Below are positions 5,827 to 11,552 of a stretch of 11,552 bases of DNA, in pieces (positions within the stretch are counted from its first letter, which is position 1; each line of letters opens with the position of its first letter). Below the pieces are notes generated by a model. That model searched no databases. It was given only the letters and a program-made list of their open reading frames with translations, and was not told where the DNA came from. Location: assembly GCA_002293545.1 (NCBI GenBank), contig DBDL01000066.1, forward strand, positions 1-11,552. The letters run 5' to 3'. Both the position numbers and the translations under genes were made by a program. This DNA comes from Lachnoclostridium sp. UBA933 (GTDB taxonomy: Bacteria > Bacillota > Clostridia > Lachnospirales > Lachnospiraceae).

Positions 5827-6882
5827 TTATCTTTTTTTCGACAAGTCAATACGGAACATACGGCAATAATCCTTTTGCGCTTCAATTTCACATTCTGAAA
5901 TAAGCTGTAAGAATGCTTTGTCGCTCGGATTTTTGCTTTTCTGTGCCGCCTGCAATGTGCCAATGTACTCCATACGTAATATCGGCGGTATTGACACAAT
6001 CTGATACCCTTTATTCACAAGGATAAGGTTCATCATAAGCCTTGCAGTGCGTCCGTTTCCGTCCGTAAAGGGATGAATATCGACAAGTCGCCTATGGGCA
6101 AATGCTGCCAATACAACCGGATGCAGTGTTTCTTTTTTATCGTTTAATTCAGAAACAAATGCGTTCATCAGCTCCGCAACCACGGAAGCCTCCGGCGGCA
6201 GATACTCGGTTCCTGTAATAAAAACCTGATAGGTGCGATATTTTCCTGCATTTTCTGCGTCAAGACTGCTGTAAAACAGCTTGTGTAGGGTCAATATCAT
6301 TTCTTCGGAAAAAACAAGATTTTCGGCACGAGCGGCGGAGAGCATGAAATCATAGGCCTTTGCATGTCCCGTCGCTTCGCAGCAGTCCTTCAATGGCTTG
6401 CCGCCCACGGTTATGCCGTCTTCAATGATAACCTTTGTTTCACTGATTGTCAGCGTATTACCTTCAAGGGCGTTCGAGGTATAGGTAAGCCCTATACGAA
6501 AATAATCATCAAGCTCTTTTATTTCTTCCATTGTGAGTGGCCTGCGGCTGTCAATGACCGCCTTGTATTCGTCAATTTTCTTTAAAAGGGCAGTGGGTTC
6601 CATATGCTTTCCTCCATTTATATTATCGGGTATGGTTTCAAACGCTTTATATTCGTTGCTTTTCAGAATAAAATCAGGTTCCTTGCCGAGCGCAACAGCT
6701 ATTTTGATTAGAAGATCAAGCGATGGATTTTGTTCGCCCCGTTCAAATCTGGCTAAATTAGAACGTTGTATATGAAGCCTTTTTGAAAGAGCTTCCTGCG
6801 TCAGTTTTTGCGTTTTTCTTTCAGCCACCAACAAACGGACAATATCCTGCCTTATTTTGATATAGCTTTCTGTGCTATCCAT
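5827..6882 (-). CDS. XRE helix-turn-helix/Fic-domain fusion protein (351 aa)
   Basis: Fic enzymes transfer AMP or another phosphate-containing group to target proteins. The N-terminus (about 15-75) is an XRE DNA-binding domain (LTQEALSKRLHIQRSNLARFERG). The C-terminal part holds the complete Fic motif HPFTDGNGRTAR (270-281). An inhibitory-helix motif of the (S/T)xxxE(G/N) type, SNALEG (136-141), precedes it, so the enzyme is probably self-inhibited. The start at 6882 has GGGAGG 6 nt upstream and lies below its own promoter. The frame extends to 6951, but that would cross the promoter. A second perfect GGAGG site sits 7 nt before Met94 (ATG 6601-6603). Fic alone (258 aa) may therefore also be made. 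The XRE part probably represses the promoter through the palindrome at 6905-6926. The gene stands alone between the two 279-bp repeats. Confidence 0.92.
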   Translation of the reverse strand: MDSTESYIKIRQDIVRLLVAERKTQKLTQEALSKRLHIQRSNLARFERGEQNPSLDLLIKIAVALGKEPDFILKSNEYKAFETIPDNINGGKHMEPTALLKKIDEYKAVIDSRRPLTMEEIKELDDYFRIGLTYTSNALEGNTLTISETKVIIEDGITVGGKPLKDCCEATGHAKAYDFMLSAARAENLVFSEEMILTLHKLFYSSLDAENAGKYRTYQVFITGTEYLPPEASVVAELMNAFVSELNDKKETLHPVVLAAFAHRRLVDIHPFTDGNGRTARLMMNLILVNKGYQIVSIPPILRMEYIGTLQAAQKSKNPSDKAFLQLISECEIEAQKDYCRMFRIDLSKKR

Positions 6883-6904
6883 AAAATCCCTCCCAATATT
6901 CATT

Positions 6905-6933
6905 ATTGTACCATAAATGATACAATAAATCAA
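6905..6933 (-). promoter_or_regulatory. Promoter and palindromic operator of the XRE-Fic gene
   Basis: TTGATT (6928-6933) and TACAAT (6905-6910) are 17 nt apart. A near-perfect 22-bp palindrome spans 6905-6926: arms ATTGTAyCAT and ATGrTACAAT around a 2-bp AT centre. It covers the -10 box and most of the spacer, a classic position for repression. The XRE domain encoded just downstream is the obvious candidate to bind it. Confidence 0.75.
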
Positions 6934-6951
6934 CAGCAGGAGGACTATCAA

Positions 6952-6991
6952 TAAAAATAAAAACGACGTTGATTTTCAGACCAACGCCGCC
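6952..6991. terminator. Intrinsic terminator upstream of the Fic promoter
   Basis: On the minus strand GGCGGCGTTG pairs over 10 bp (with G-U pairs) with CAACGTCGTT, followed by TTTATTTTT. The plus strand is also followed by a T-rich run. It would end leftward transcripts coming from the 7000-7240 region and insulate the Fic gene. Confidence 0.75.
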
Positions 6992-7020
6992 TTTATTTTA
7001 TCCCTGTATTTTTACTTAAA

Positions 7021-7166
7021 TCACATCAATACAGCTTTCTTTTGGGAAGAAACCGGCGGAATCGGCTCCGCTCCCCCCAGTAACAGGGCAAACAGCAGAA
7101 TGGCGGCAACCATGCTTTTCCTTACCGGGTAAAACTCATGCTTCTCTTATCTCTTACTCTTTTCAT
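7021..7166 (-). pseudogene. Possible small secreted or membrane peptide gene, apparently frameshifted
   Basis: A good AAAGGAG site precedes ATG 7164-7166, which opens a basic peptide MKRVRDKRSMSFTR that stops at 7122-7124. In another frame a second AAGGA site precedes ATG 7111-7113 and the 30-residue hydrophobic peptide MVAAILLFALLLGG... that ends ...PIPPVSSQKKAVLM. Reading across one base change would join them into one peptide of about 49 residues: charged N-terminus, membrane segment and short polar tail. A TATAAT box lies at 7236-7241 and the terminator at 6952-6991 follows. I do not recognise the family. It may be a decayed peptide gene or two tiny overlapping genes. Confidence 0.3.
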
Positions 7167-7363
7167 GTTCTTCTCCTTTGGCTTAACAAACGGTACATTC
7201 CGTATACGGTATTTGTTTCCACAAATGTATTTTTTATTATACGTCACAATTTACCAATTGTAAGGTGGTTTTTTGTATTTTTTCGTCGATTTATTGAACA
7301 ATGAGGTGAAATATTGAGATGTGTTAGGAAATGATTCCCGAATCCGTACCGTCTTTCGGTTTT
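7167..7363. other. AT-rich intergenic region with a possible minus-strand promoter
   Basis: A perfect minus-strand TATAAT occurs at 7236-7241, but the -35 region (near 7258-7264) is poor. Between them lies an inverted repeat CAATT-tacc-AATTG (7247-7260). A palindrome CCGTATACGG (7199-7208) lies downstream. These could be operators. No gene is visible. Confidence 0.3.
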
Positions 7364-7642
7364 ATTTTCTTTAATTATATATGGATTTTAGTCAAAAAAG
7401 AAACTACAATTCATATATTATAAAGTTTTTTATTTAATCAGTGATTTTTACATCGTATTCCTTTCACAGAATGATTCTTCGGGTATTGGGATTGGTTTAA
7501 AAAATAATGTCAAGAAAATCAGGAAGATTTTTTGTACTTTTGACAAAAATACTCTACGATTTTGACGCCATAGGGTTGGCAGGGTTATGTATAAATAGGG
7601 CTTCTATCTTTACAAATCTCGTAGAAGCCCCATTGCAATTAC
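7364..7642. repeat. 279-bp direct repeat, copy 2
   Basis: Same orientation and length as 5423-5701, offset by exactly 1941 bp, about 91% identical. The terminal hairpin is kept with one change that on the minus strand gives a G-U pair, so that strand's RNA could still fold. It lies just downstream of the VanZ-like gene. The gap 7643-7714 holds nothing else I can recognise. Confidence 0.85.
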
Positions 7643-7714
7643 CAATATTAACTTGTTATTTATAGTATCTTTTCGATGGATAATTTATCTTAACTTAACG
7701 TTTCCTTAAAATCA

Positions 7715-8332
7715 TTATGATTCATCCGAAGTATATGTATGCTTTTTTTCTTTTGATTTCGGAAAAAGAAAATGGTACAGAAACATTGTGGTAAAATATC
7801 CTGCCATTCCTCCTATCGTGTTCAGTAATAAATCATCAAAATCCATGCTTCTGTATGTATACCCTAACATAATACTATATATCCCTTGAATAATCTCAAT
7901 GGAAAGGCTTGTTATAATACATATTAGGATCGTTTTAAAAAAACTTCTTTGGGTTTTAAATAACAAAATATTAAGACTAAAACCATAAGGTACAAAGATT
8001 ATAATATTTCCAATCAACTGATACCAAAATACAGAAGTGTACCCATTTACTGCGCTTTTGATGTAACCGATTATACTTTTGAACGGGACAAGATTATTTA
8101 CCTGTCCAAGTTCATTTTTAATATTGGATTCTATCTCACTTGGTACGACAGGAAACGGGAAAAAAACAATAATAAAGATTATTATTAATGAAATGAGTGT
8201 TATTCTGTATCCTATAAAGACTGCCGTTCTTTTTTTGGTATTGACAAAGCCGGTCATACCAATTCCTAAGATGGTCATCCCTATTATTGTAAAATGCAAT
8301 AAAATCATTGTGGGTAAAAGATATGTTACCAC
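7715..8332 (-). CDS. VanZ-family membrane protein (205 aa)
   Basis: VanZ-like proteins are small multi-spanning membrane proteins. The founding member gives low-level teicoplanin resistance, and most others have no proven role. Family signs are NLVPF (residues 80-84), GNIIIFVPYG (108-117), SIEIIQ (144-149) and the R-x-x-DFDDLLLNTIGG block (161-175), with about five hydrophobic segments. I choose GTG 8330-8332 as the start because a perfect AAGGAGG lies 6 nt before it. A longer open frame to 8473 would translate through a terminator hairpin and T-box-like leader and looks non-coding (charged, no membrane character). It lies downstream of agrD on the same strand, so it may be co-expressed with the quorum-sensing system. 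Confidence 0.85.
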   Translation of the reverse strand: MVTYLLPTMILLHFTIIGMTILGIGMTGFVNTKKRTAVFIGYRITLISLIIIFIIVFFPFPVVPSEIESNIKNELGQVNNLVPFKSIIGYIKSAVNGYTSVFWYQLIGNIIIFVPYGFSLNILLFKTQRSFFKTILICIITSLSIEIIQGIYSIMLGYTYRSMDFDDLLLNTIGGMAGYFTTMFLYHFLFPKSKEKKHTYTSDES

Positions 8333-8363
8333 TGTATACCTCCTTGATAACACTTCATTACAT

Positions 8364-8504
8364 AAAACTGCCAATCCGAAACCGGTATTCCATACCACTC
8401 CGGACCGGCAGCTCCGCGGTACCATCCTATTTACATTCTCTGTGTTTCCCCGCTCTGTAAATATGGTTAGCACCTTAATTTATATTAAATCCTTACTCTC
8501 TTTT
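8364..8504 (-). promoter_or_regulatory. T-box-like leader with antiterminator/terminator upstream of the VanZ gene
   Basis: On the minus strand AGGATGGTACCGCGG (8414-8428) closely matches the T-box consensus AGGGTGGNACCGCG, where uncharged tRNA pairs. GGA and CGG can pair with the following CCG and TCC to make the antiterminator with its TGGTACC bulge. The same CTGCCGGTCC strand instead opens a long hairpin (8368-8411, closing with GGATTGGCAG) followed by TTTT, which acts as terminator. This mutual exclusion is the T-box design. A TTTACA/TGTAAA stem (8430-8461) precedes it, and an AGAGAGTA element lies near 8494-8501. Only about 65 nt separate that element from the T-box motif. A normal specifier Stem I of about 100 nt is therefore missing or shrunken, and the amino acid cannot be read. 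Confidence 0.55.
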
Positions 8505-8554
8505 ATCATTTTATTCCTCATAAAATAGATTTGTTTGTATCCATACATTGATTT

Positions 8555-8581
8555 TTGTTTCATTCCCTAAATATGAAACAA
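8555..8581. repeat. Perfect 9-bp inverted repeat downstream of agrD
   Basis: TTGTTTCAT (8555-8563) and ATGAAACAA (8573-8581) around a 9-nt loop, starting 11 nt after the agrD stop. No T-tract follows on the minus strand, so it is more likely an mRNA 3'-end stabiliser or operator than a terminator. Confidence 0.45.
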
Positions 8582-8592
8582 GACCGTATGCC

Positions 8593-8736
8593 TTATGATT
8601 TTTTTAGATTCCTGAGATGCTCCGGTACTTTAGGCTGACCGAATAAAAACATACATGATATACTTGACGTTTTTTTTGCTGTTGTGTAAAATACGGTTTC
8701 AGTGAATTTCCCCATTTTCTTTTTTAACACAATCAT
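8593..8736 (-). CDS. agrD: AgrD-type autoinducer peptide precursor (47 aa)
   Basis: Precursor of a cyclic thiolactone signal. It shows the three-part AgrD plan: a basic amphipathic leader (MIVLKKKMGKFTETVFYTTAKK), a core around Cys28, and a charged tail GQPKVPEHLRNLKKS that AgrB would remove. The tail's xQPKxPE pattern is typical of clostridial AgrD proteins. The predicted ring is Cys28-Met-Phe-Leu-Phe32 (five residues), similar in character to the Listeria ring. The ATG at 8734-8736 has a GGAAAGGA ribosome site. An in-frame GTG at 8790 lacks one and would add an atypical extension. The gene follows agrC and has its own regulated promoter with a leader of about 140 nt. Confidence 0.85.
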   Translation of the reverse strand: MIVLKKKMGKFTETVFYTTAKKTSSISCMFLFGQPKVPEHLRNLKKS

Positions 8737-8882
8737 ATCTTCCTTTCCATGTAAGATTTTGACGAAAGTAAATGCATCATTTCCCACCACCGCTATTGCC
8801 GCAAGATTTATATATTGATTTATTCATAAAGCATTATGTTCCCCTTTTGTCGATAACAGTTTGATTTCACACTTTTTAAGAG

Positions 8883-8911
8883 AATATAGCAAAAAACCGT
8901 ACCTATGTCAA
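8883..8911 (-). promoter_or_regulatory. SigmaA promoter of agrD
   Basis: TTGACA (8906-8911) and TATATT (8883-8888) with a 17-nt spacer, immediately below the direct-repeat operator. The TSS should be near 8876. Confidence 0.8.
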
Positions 8912-8920
8912 CATAGATAC

Positions 8921-8953
8921 GGTGAAATGGGGAATTTTCTGGTGAAATAGGGA
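8921..8953 (-). promoter_or_regulatory. Direct-repeat operator upstream of agrD (candidate LytTR/AgrA site)
   Basis: On the plus strand ggtgaaatgggga (8921-8933) and ggtgaaataggga (8941-8953) form a direct repeat with one mismatch and a 20-bp period. The inner copy is 9 nt from the -35 box, the same spacing as upstream of agrB. It lies between the agrC stop and the agrD promoter, where autoinduction by the adjacent LytTR regulator would be expected. Confidence 0.75.
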
Positions 8954-8976
8954 TTTTCTTGTAACGACATCAGGAT

Positions 8977-10272
8977 TTATTTCTTAGGAAAGCTCAATAT
9001 GGCAGAAAAAAGTTCCTCCGTTACTTCAATATCCAACGTTCCGTCATATTTATTCATAATGCTTTCCACACTTTTTAAACCAAACCCGTGTTTCTTTTTG
9101 TCTTTCTTTACTGTACACAGCTTTCCTTTTTCCATCACGACTTTTCCTTGATAGGTATTTTCAATAATAATGATATTACAGCTCTTGTGAAGTAATAATT
9201 CAAGTGAAATCCGACGTTTCTTGTTTTCAATCTTTCTTACCGCTTGAAATGCATTTTCTAACACATTACTTAAAACGATGTTCAAATCGCCATCATAAAT
9301 TGATATGTCAAGCTTCCCCTGCAATTCTATGTTAAAATCAATGTTTTCTTCCCTTGCCTGTTTACTCATTTTAATCAATGTAGTGGAGGTAGCCGGATAT
9401 TTCTCAATATAACCTTTCGTAAAATCTTCAACACCATCTTTAATTCCATTAAAATAATCAACGGCACTTTCATACAAATGATTATCGAGCATTGCTCTCA
9501 GCGTCTGTAAATGAAAACGGTAATCATGTTTCAGCATTCTCAATTCTTCAATCATAACCTTGATATTTTCTTCATAATCTTTTTTCAATTGATTCTCCAA
9601 ATTAATCAGTGCATTTGATTCATTTTCTTTTGCTATGCTTTCCATTTTAAAAATCATAAAAAATAAAAAAACAAAATACAACACTATAAAAGCAAAAAAG
9701 TATATCAGGTAAAAGTTTGATATTGTTTTGTACTCTGCCAATCTTATATATAAAATCGAAGTATTAAACATGATTCCCGCCGTAACAATCAAAAAGATAA
9801 ACCGAAATGAATGGAATGACTGAGCCAAACTATCTCTGAATTTTTTCGTTATACTAAACGCACATATATATTCCAGCAATTTTGACAAGACAACAACAAG
9901 AACTGCTATGATATCATCTTTTTCCGCGATGTCACTTATCTGCCGCCCTGACAAAAGCGACATCACATTTACGGCAACAATTTCACTTATGAAAATCAAC
10001 CCAATTAACATAATGGTTACAAGAAAATTACCTATCTTTCTAACATAAAAAATGCATACAAAAACAGTCACGAGGATGAATATAACAGGAACCGAAATAC
10101 TATTATTTGTAATAAAATGCGAGCAAAGCGTTATTACAATCCCCCAAGTCAATACAAACAAAAGACTGCTCCCTTTTTGATTCCAGCGCCTTGTGCAAAA
10201 CCGTGACGCAATCATAATAAGGATATAGGCATCAAAAATATTCGTAGCTAAACTCACCAAAAAAAATATCAT
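8977..10272 (-). CDS. agrC: AgrC-type sensor histidine kinase with GHKL ATPase (431 aa)
   Basis: Membrane receptor for the autoinducer peptide. Residues 1-210 are strongly hydrophobic, with about six membrane segments. A helical linker follows (211-245), then the phospho-acceptor region LRMLKHDYRFHLQ with His249 (HPK10/AgrC-like HDY). The GHKL ATPase has an N-box NVLENAFQA (Asn336, Asn340) and a G-box HGFGLKS (395-401). The length fits AgrC (about 430). The ATG overlaps the regulator's stop by 4 nt (ATGA), with GGAGG 8 nt upstream, so the two are translationally coupled. It lies directly upstream of agrD and is presumably the receptor for that peptide. Confidence 0.93.
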   Translation of the reverse strand: MIFFLVSLATNIFDAYILIMIASRFCTRRWNQKGSSLLFVLTWGIVITLCSHFITNNSISVPVIFILVTVFVCIFYVRKIGNFLVTIMLIGLIFISEIVAVNVMSLLSGRQISDIAEKDDIIAVLVVVLSKLLEYICAFSITKKFRDSLAQSFHSFRFIFLIVTAGIMFNTSILYIRLAEYKTISNFYLIYFFAFIVLYFVFLFFMIFKMESIAKENESNALINLENQLKKDYEENIKVMIEELRMLKHDYRFHLQTLRAMLDNHLYESAVDYFNGIKDGVEDFTKGYIEKYPATSTTLIKMSKQAREENIDFNIELQGKLDISIYDGDLNIVLSNVLENAFQAVRKIENKKRRISLELLLHKSCNIIIIENTYQGKVVMEKGKLCTVKKDKKKHGFGLKSVESIMNKYDGTLDIEVTEELFSAILSFPKK

Positions 10273-10991
10273 CGTTTATACCTCCAGTGATTTTTCCCAT
10301 ATCTGGCATATGCATTTTTGAGGTCCTTTAAATATTTGACCCCTATACTGATCGGAAAGGAGCATCCCAGCAGCGATACTTGATTTTCTTTATCCCTCAG
10401 CCTGAGGTCCAGTATCCTGCTCATATTAATCACAAACCCTTTATGACAGCGCACAAACGTATTATCCAGATAACCGACAACTTCATACAGCGTTCCGCGG
10501 ACTGTATGTTCACCGGTATCCGTCGAAATGACCAGGTTATCCCGTGATTTTTCAATATAAATTATGGATTTCATTCGGATATGAAGGTTATGATAATCAA
10601 AGTACGCCTCCTGCTCCTCGAATATGTTCATATACTCATCCAAGATAGAATAGGCATCCTCTTTTTCAATCGGCTTGATCACATAATGAAACGGGTGCGC
10701 CGTATATGCCTCCAGCATATATTTGTCGTGCCCGGTCAAAAACACAATCGCAACCGATTTGTCAATTGACCAGATCCGACGGGCTACCGCAATCCCATTC
10801 TGTCCATCCCCCATTTCAATGTCCAGAAAGATCAAAGAAAATTTTTCAGCATAAAAATCATTCAGTAATTCCTCTCCTGTACTATATTCACTGATTTCAA
10901 TCATAATCTGATTTTTTGAACTATAATTCAAAATGTATCTTTTCATTGAGTGCCTTATCTCTAATGAATCATCACAAACAGCCATTAACAT
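10269..10991 (-). CDS. agrA: LytTR-type response regulator, AgrA-like (240 aa)
   Basis: Cytosolic transcription factor with a receiver domain (1-120) and a LytTR DNA-binding domain (about 130-235). The receiver keeps the acidic pair Asp7-Asp8, phospho-acceptor Asp57 (FLDIEM), Thr86 and Lys106. The LytTR part shows YIEKSRDNLVI (145-155), TFVRCHKGFVINM (178-190) and FPISIGVKYLKDLK (212-225). The start ATG 10989-10991 has GGGGGAG 8 nt upstream; an ATG two codons later is less well placed. It forms a two-gene unit with the kinase. LytTR proteins bind paired direct repeats, so the repeat pairs before agrB and agrD are its likely targets. No strong promoter stands out in 10992-11065, and read-through from tyrS is possible. 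Confidence 0.93.
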   Translation of the reverse strand: MLMAVCDDSLEIRHSMKRYILNYSSKNQIMIEISEYSTGEELLNDFYAEKFSLIFLDIEMGDGQNGIAVARRIWSIDKSVAIVFLTGHDKYMLEAYTAHPFHYVIKPIEKEDAYSILDEYMNIFEEQEAYFDYHNLHIRMKSIIYIEKSRDNLVISTDTGEHTVRGTLYEVVGYLDNTFVRCHKGFVINMSRILDLRLRDKENQVSLLGCSFPISIGVKYLKDLKNAYARYGKNHWRYKR

Positions 10992-11065
10992 AATCTTATC
11001 TCCCCCGTGTCTTAATTAAATACATTTGAATTGTGTCATCTGCCAGAGTGTGTGCTTCTCTGTTG

Positions 11066-11552
11066 TTATTTTAACTTGCGGAAGTTTTTCTTCCCTTTTT
11101 TCAGTACCGGGTGACCGGAACGAATCCTCTCTTTCGTAAATGCCGCTGTTATGTCGGTAATCTTCTCCCCGTCCACACTGACACCTCCTTGCTGCACCGC
11201 ACGTCTTGCCTCGGATTTGGACGGAACCAACCCGGCTTTCAGCAGCATCGTTATGATATCAATACTTCCTTCCGTAAAATCCTCCTCCGCTATTTCGGTT
11301 TCCGGCATGTTTTCTGCGTTTCCTCCCGAAAACATTGCTTTCGCCGCTTCTTTTGCTCTCTCCGCTTCTTCCGTACCGTGTACCATTTCGGTCAGTTCAA
11401 ACGCCAGTATTTCTTTTGCTTTGTTTAACTGCCCGCCTTGCCATTTCCCCATCTCCTCTATTTCCTCCAATGGTAAAAATGTCAGCATCCGTATACATTT
11501 TATTACGTCTTCGTCGGTAACATTTCTCCAGTATTGATAAAATTCAAACGGG
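11066..11552 (-). CDS. tyrS: Tyrosyl-tRNA synthetase (partial, C-terminal 161 residues)
   Basis: Charges tRNA-Tyr in the cytosol. The visible part begins inside the catalytic/anticodon region with PFEFYQYWRNVTDEDVIKC and MLTFLPLEEIEEM. It ends in an S4-type RNA-binding domain (AGLVPSKSEARRAVQQGGV, then VDGEKI). The frame is open to the right edge, so about 60% of the protein (the HIGH and KMSKS motifs) is outside. A weak CAGAG/CTCTG stem without a T-run follows the stop, so termination before agrA is uncertain. Confidence 0.95.
   Translation of the reverse strand, partial: PFEFYQYWRNVTDEDVIKCIRMLTFLPLEEIEEMGKWQGGQLNKAKEILAFELTEMVHGTEEAERAKEAAKAMFSGGNAENMPETEIAEEDFTEGSIDIITMLLKAGLVPSKSEARRAVQQGGVSVDGEKITDITAAFTKERIRSGHPVLKKGKKNFRKLK

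Noticed and set aside
5566..5898. Plus-strand open frame of 110 codons over repeat copy 1.
   Set aside because: It starts at GTG with no ribosome site, runs into the antisense of the Fic gene, and its counterpart in repeat copy 2 ends after about 55 codons in unrelated sequence. It is probably a by-product of low stop density.
6883..6951. 23-residue N-terminal extension of the XRE-Fic protein.
   Set aside because: It would be encoded across the predicted promoter and operator. The ATG at 6880-6882 has a strong GGGAGG site and gives a normal XRE N-terminus.
7305..7337. A third possible LytTR repeat pair (ggtgaaat, then taggaaatg 20 bp away).
   Set aside because: The match is only about half of each unit, and it does not stand 9 nt from any -35 box as the two good sites do.
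8333..8473. Longer N-terminus for the VanZ protein (47 extra residues).
   Set aside because: It would translate through the terminator hairpin and the T-box-like motif, has no ribosome site, and ignores a perfect AAGGAGG just before GTG 8330-8332.
8079..8528. Plus-strand open frame of 149 codons.
   Set aside because: It lies opposite the VanZ gene and its leader. The product looks like a reverse-strand shadow with no recognisable domain.
8737..8790. 18-residue N-terminal extension of AgrD from GTG 8788-8790.
   Set aside because: No ribosome site precedes the GTG. The ATG at 8734-8736 has one and gives a normal-length AgrD.

Overview
The window looks like the chromosome of an anaerobic Firmicute, most likely a Lachnospiraceae-type Clostridium. 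Pointers are oxygen-sensitive pyruvate formate-lyase (PFL) chemistry, a clostridial 2[4Fe-4S] ferredoxin, an Agr-type peptide quorum-sensing system, moderate-to-low GC and strong AGGAGG ribosome sites. Nearly every gene is on the minus strand; only the ferredoxin is clearly on the plus strand. Both ends cut a gene: pflA on the left and tyrS on the right.

Layout, left to right. (1) 1-2705: a PFL operon read leftward from a near-consensus promoter. PFL is encoded in two pieces: a 701-residue catalytic chain that stops before the glycyl-radical domain, and an 80-residue protein carrying only that domain, followed directly by pflA. (2) 2706-3230: a divergent 55-residue ferredoxin gene and a two-way terminator. 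(3) 3231-4120: agrB, a palindrome-rich tail, and a promoter preceded by a 20-bp-period direct repeat. (4) 4145-5461: an AbiEi-type antitoxin gene whose expected start codon reads ATA, overlapping an AbiEii-type toxin gene that has lost its N-terminal nucleotidyltransferase half. (5) 5423-7642: two roughly 91%-identical 279-bp direct repeats bracketing an XRE-Fic fusion gene with its own palindromic operator, plus a possible broken small-peptide gene. (6) 7715-8504: a VanZ-like membrane protein gene behind a leader that resembles the 3' half of a T-box riboswitch. (7) 8593-10991: agrD, then the agrC-type kinase and agrA-type LytTR regulator genes. (8) 11066-11552: the 3' end of tyrS.

How it works together: the receptor kinase and LytTR regulator probably sense a thiolactone peptide made from AgrD by AgrB. 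agrB lies about 4.6 kb from agrD, but both promoters carry the same repeat pair at the same distance (9 nt) from an identical TTGACA box. This points to one regulator switching on both halves of the signal-producing machinery. The region between them has collected toxin-antitoxin-like genes and repeats, which suggests that an originally compact agr locus was opened by insertions.

The most notable items are the split PFL, the twin agr promoters, the T-box-like leader in front of vanZ, and the paired 279-bp repeats.
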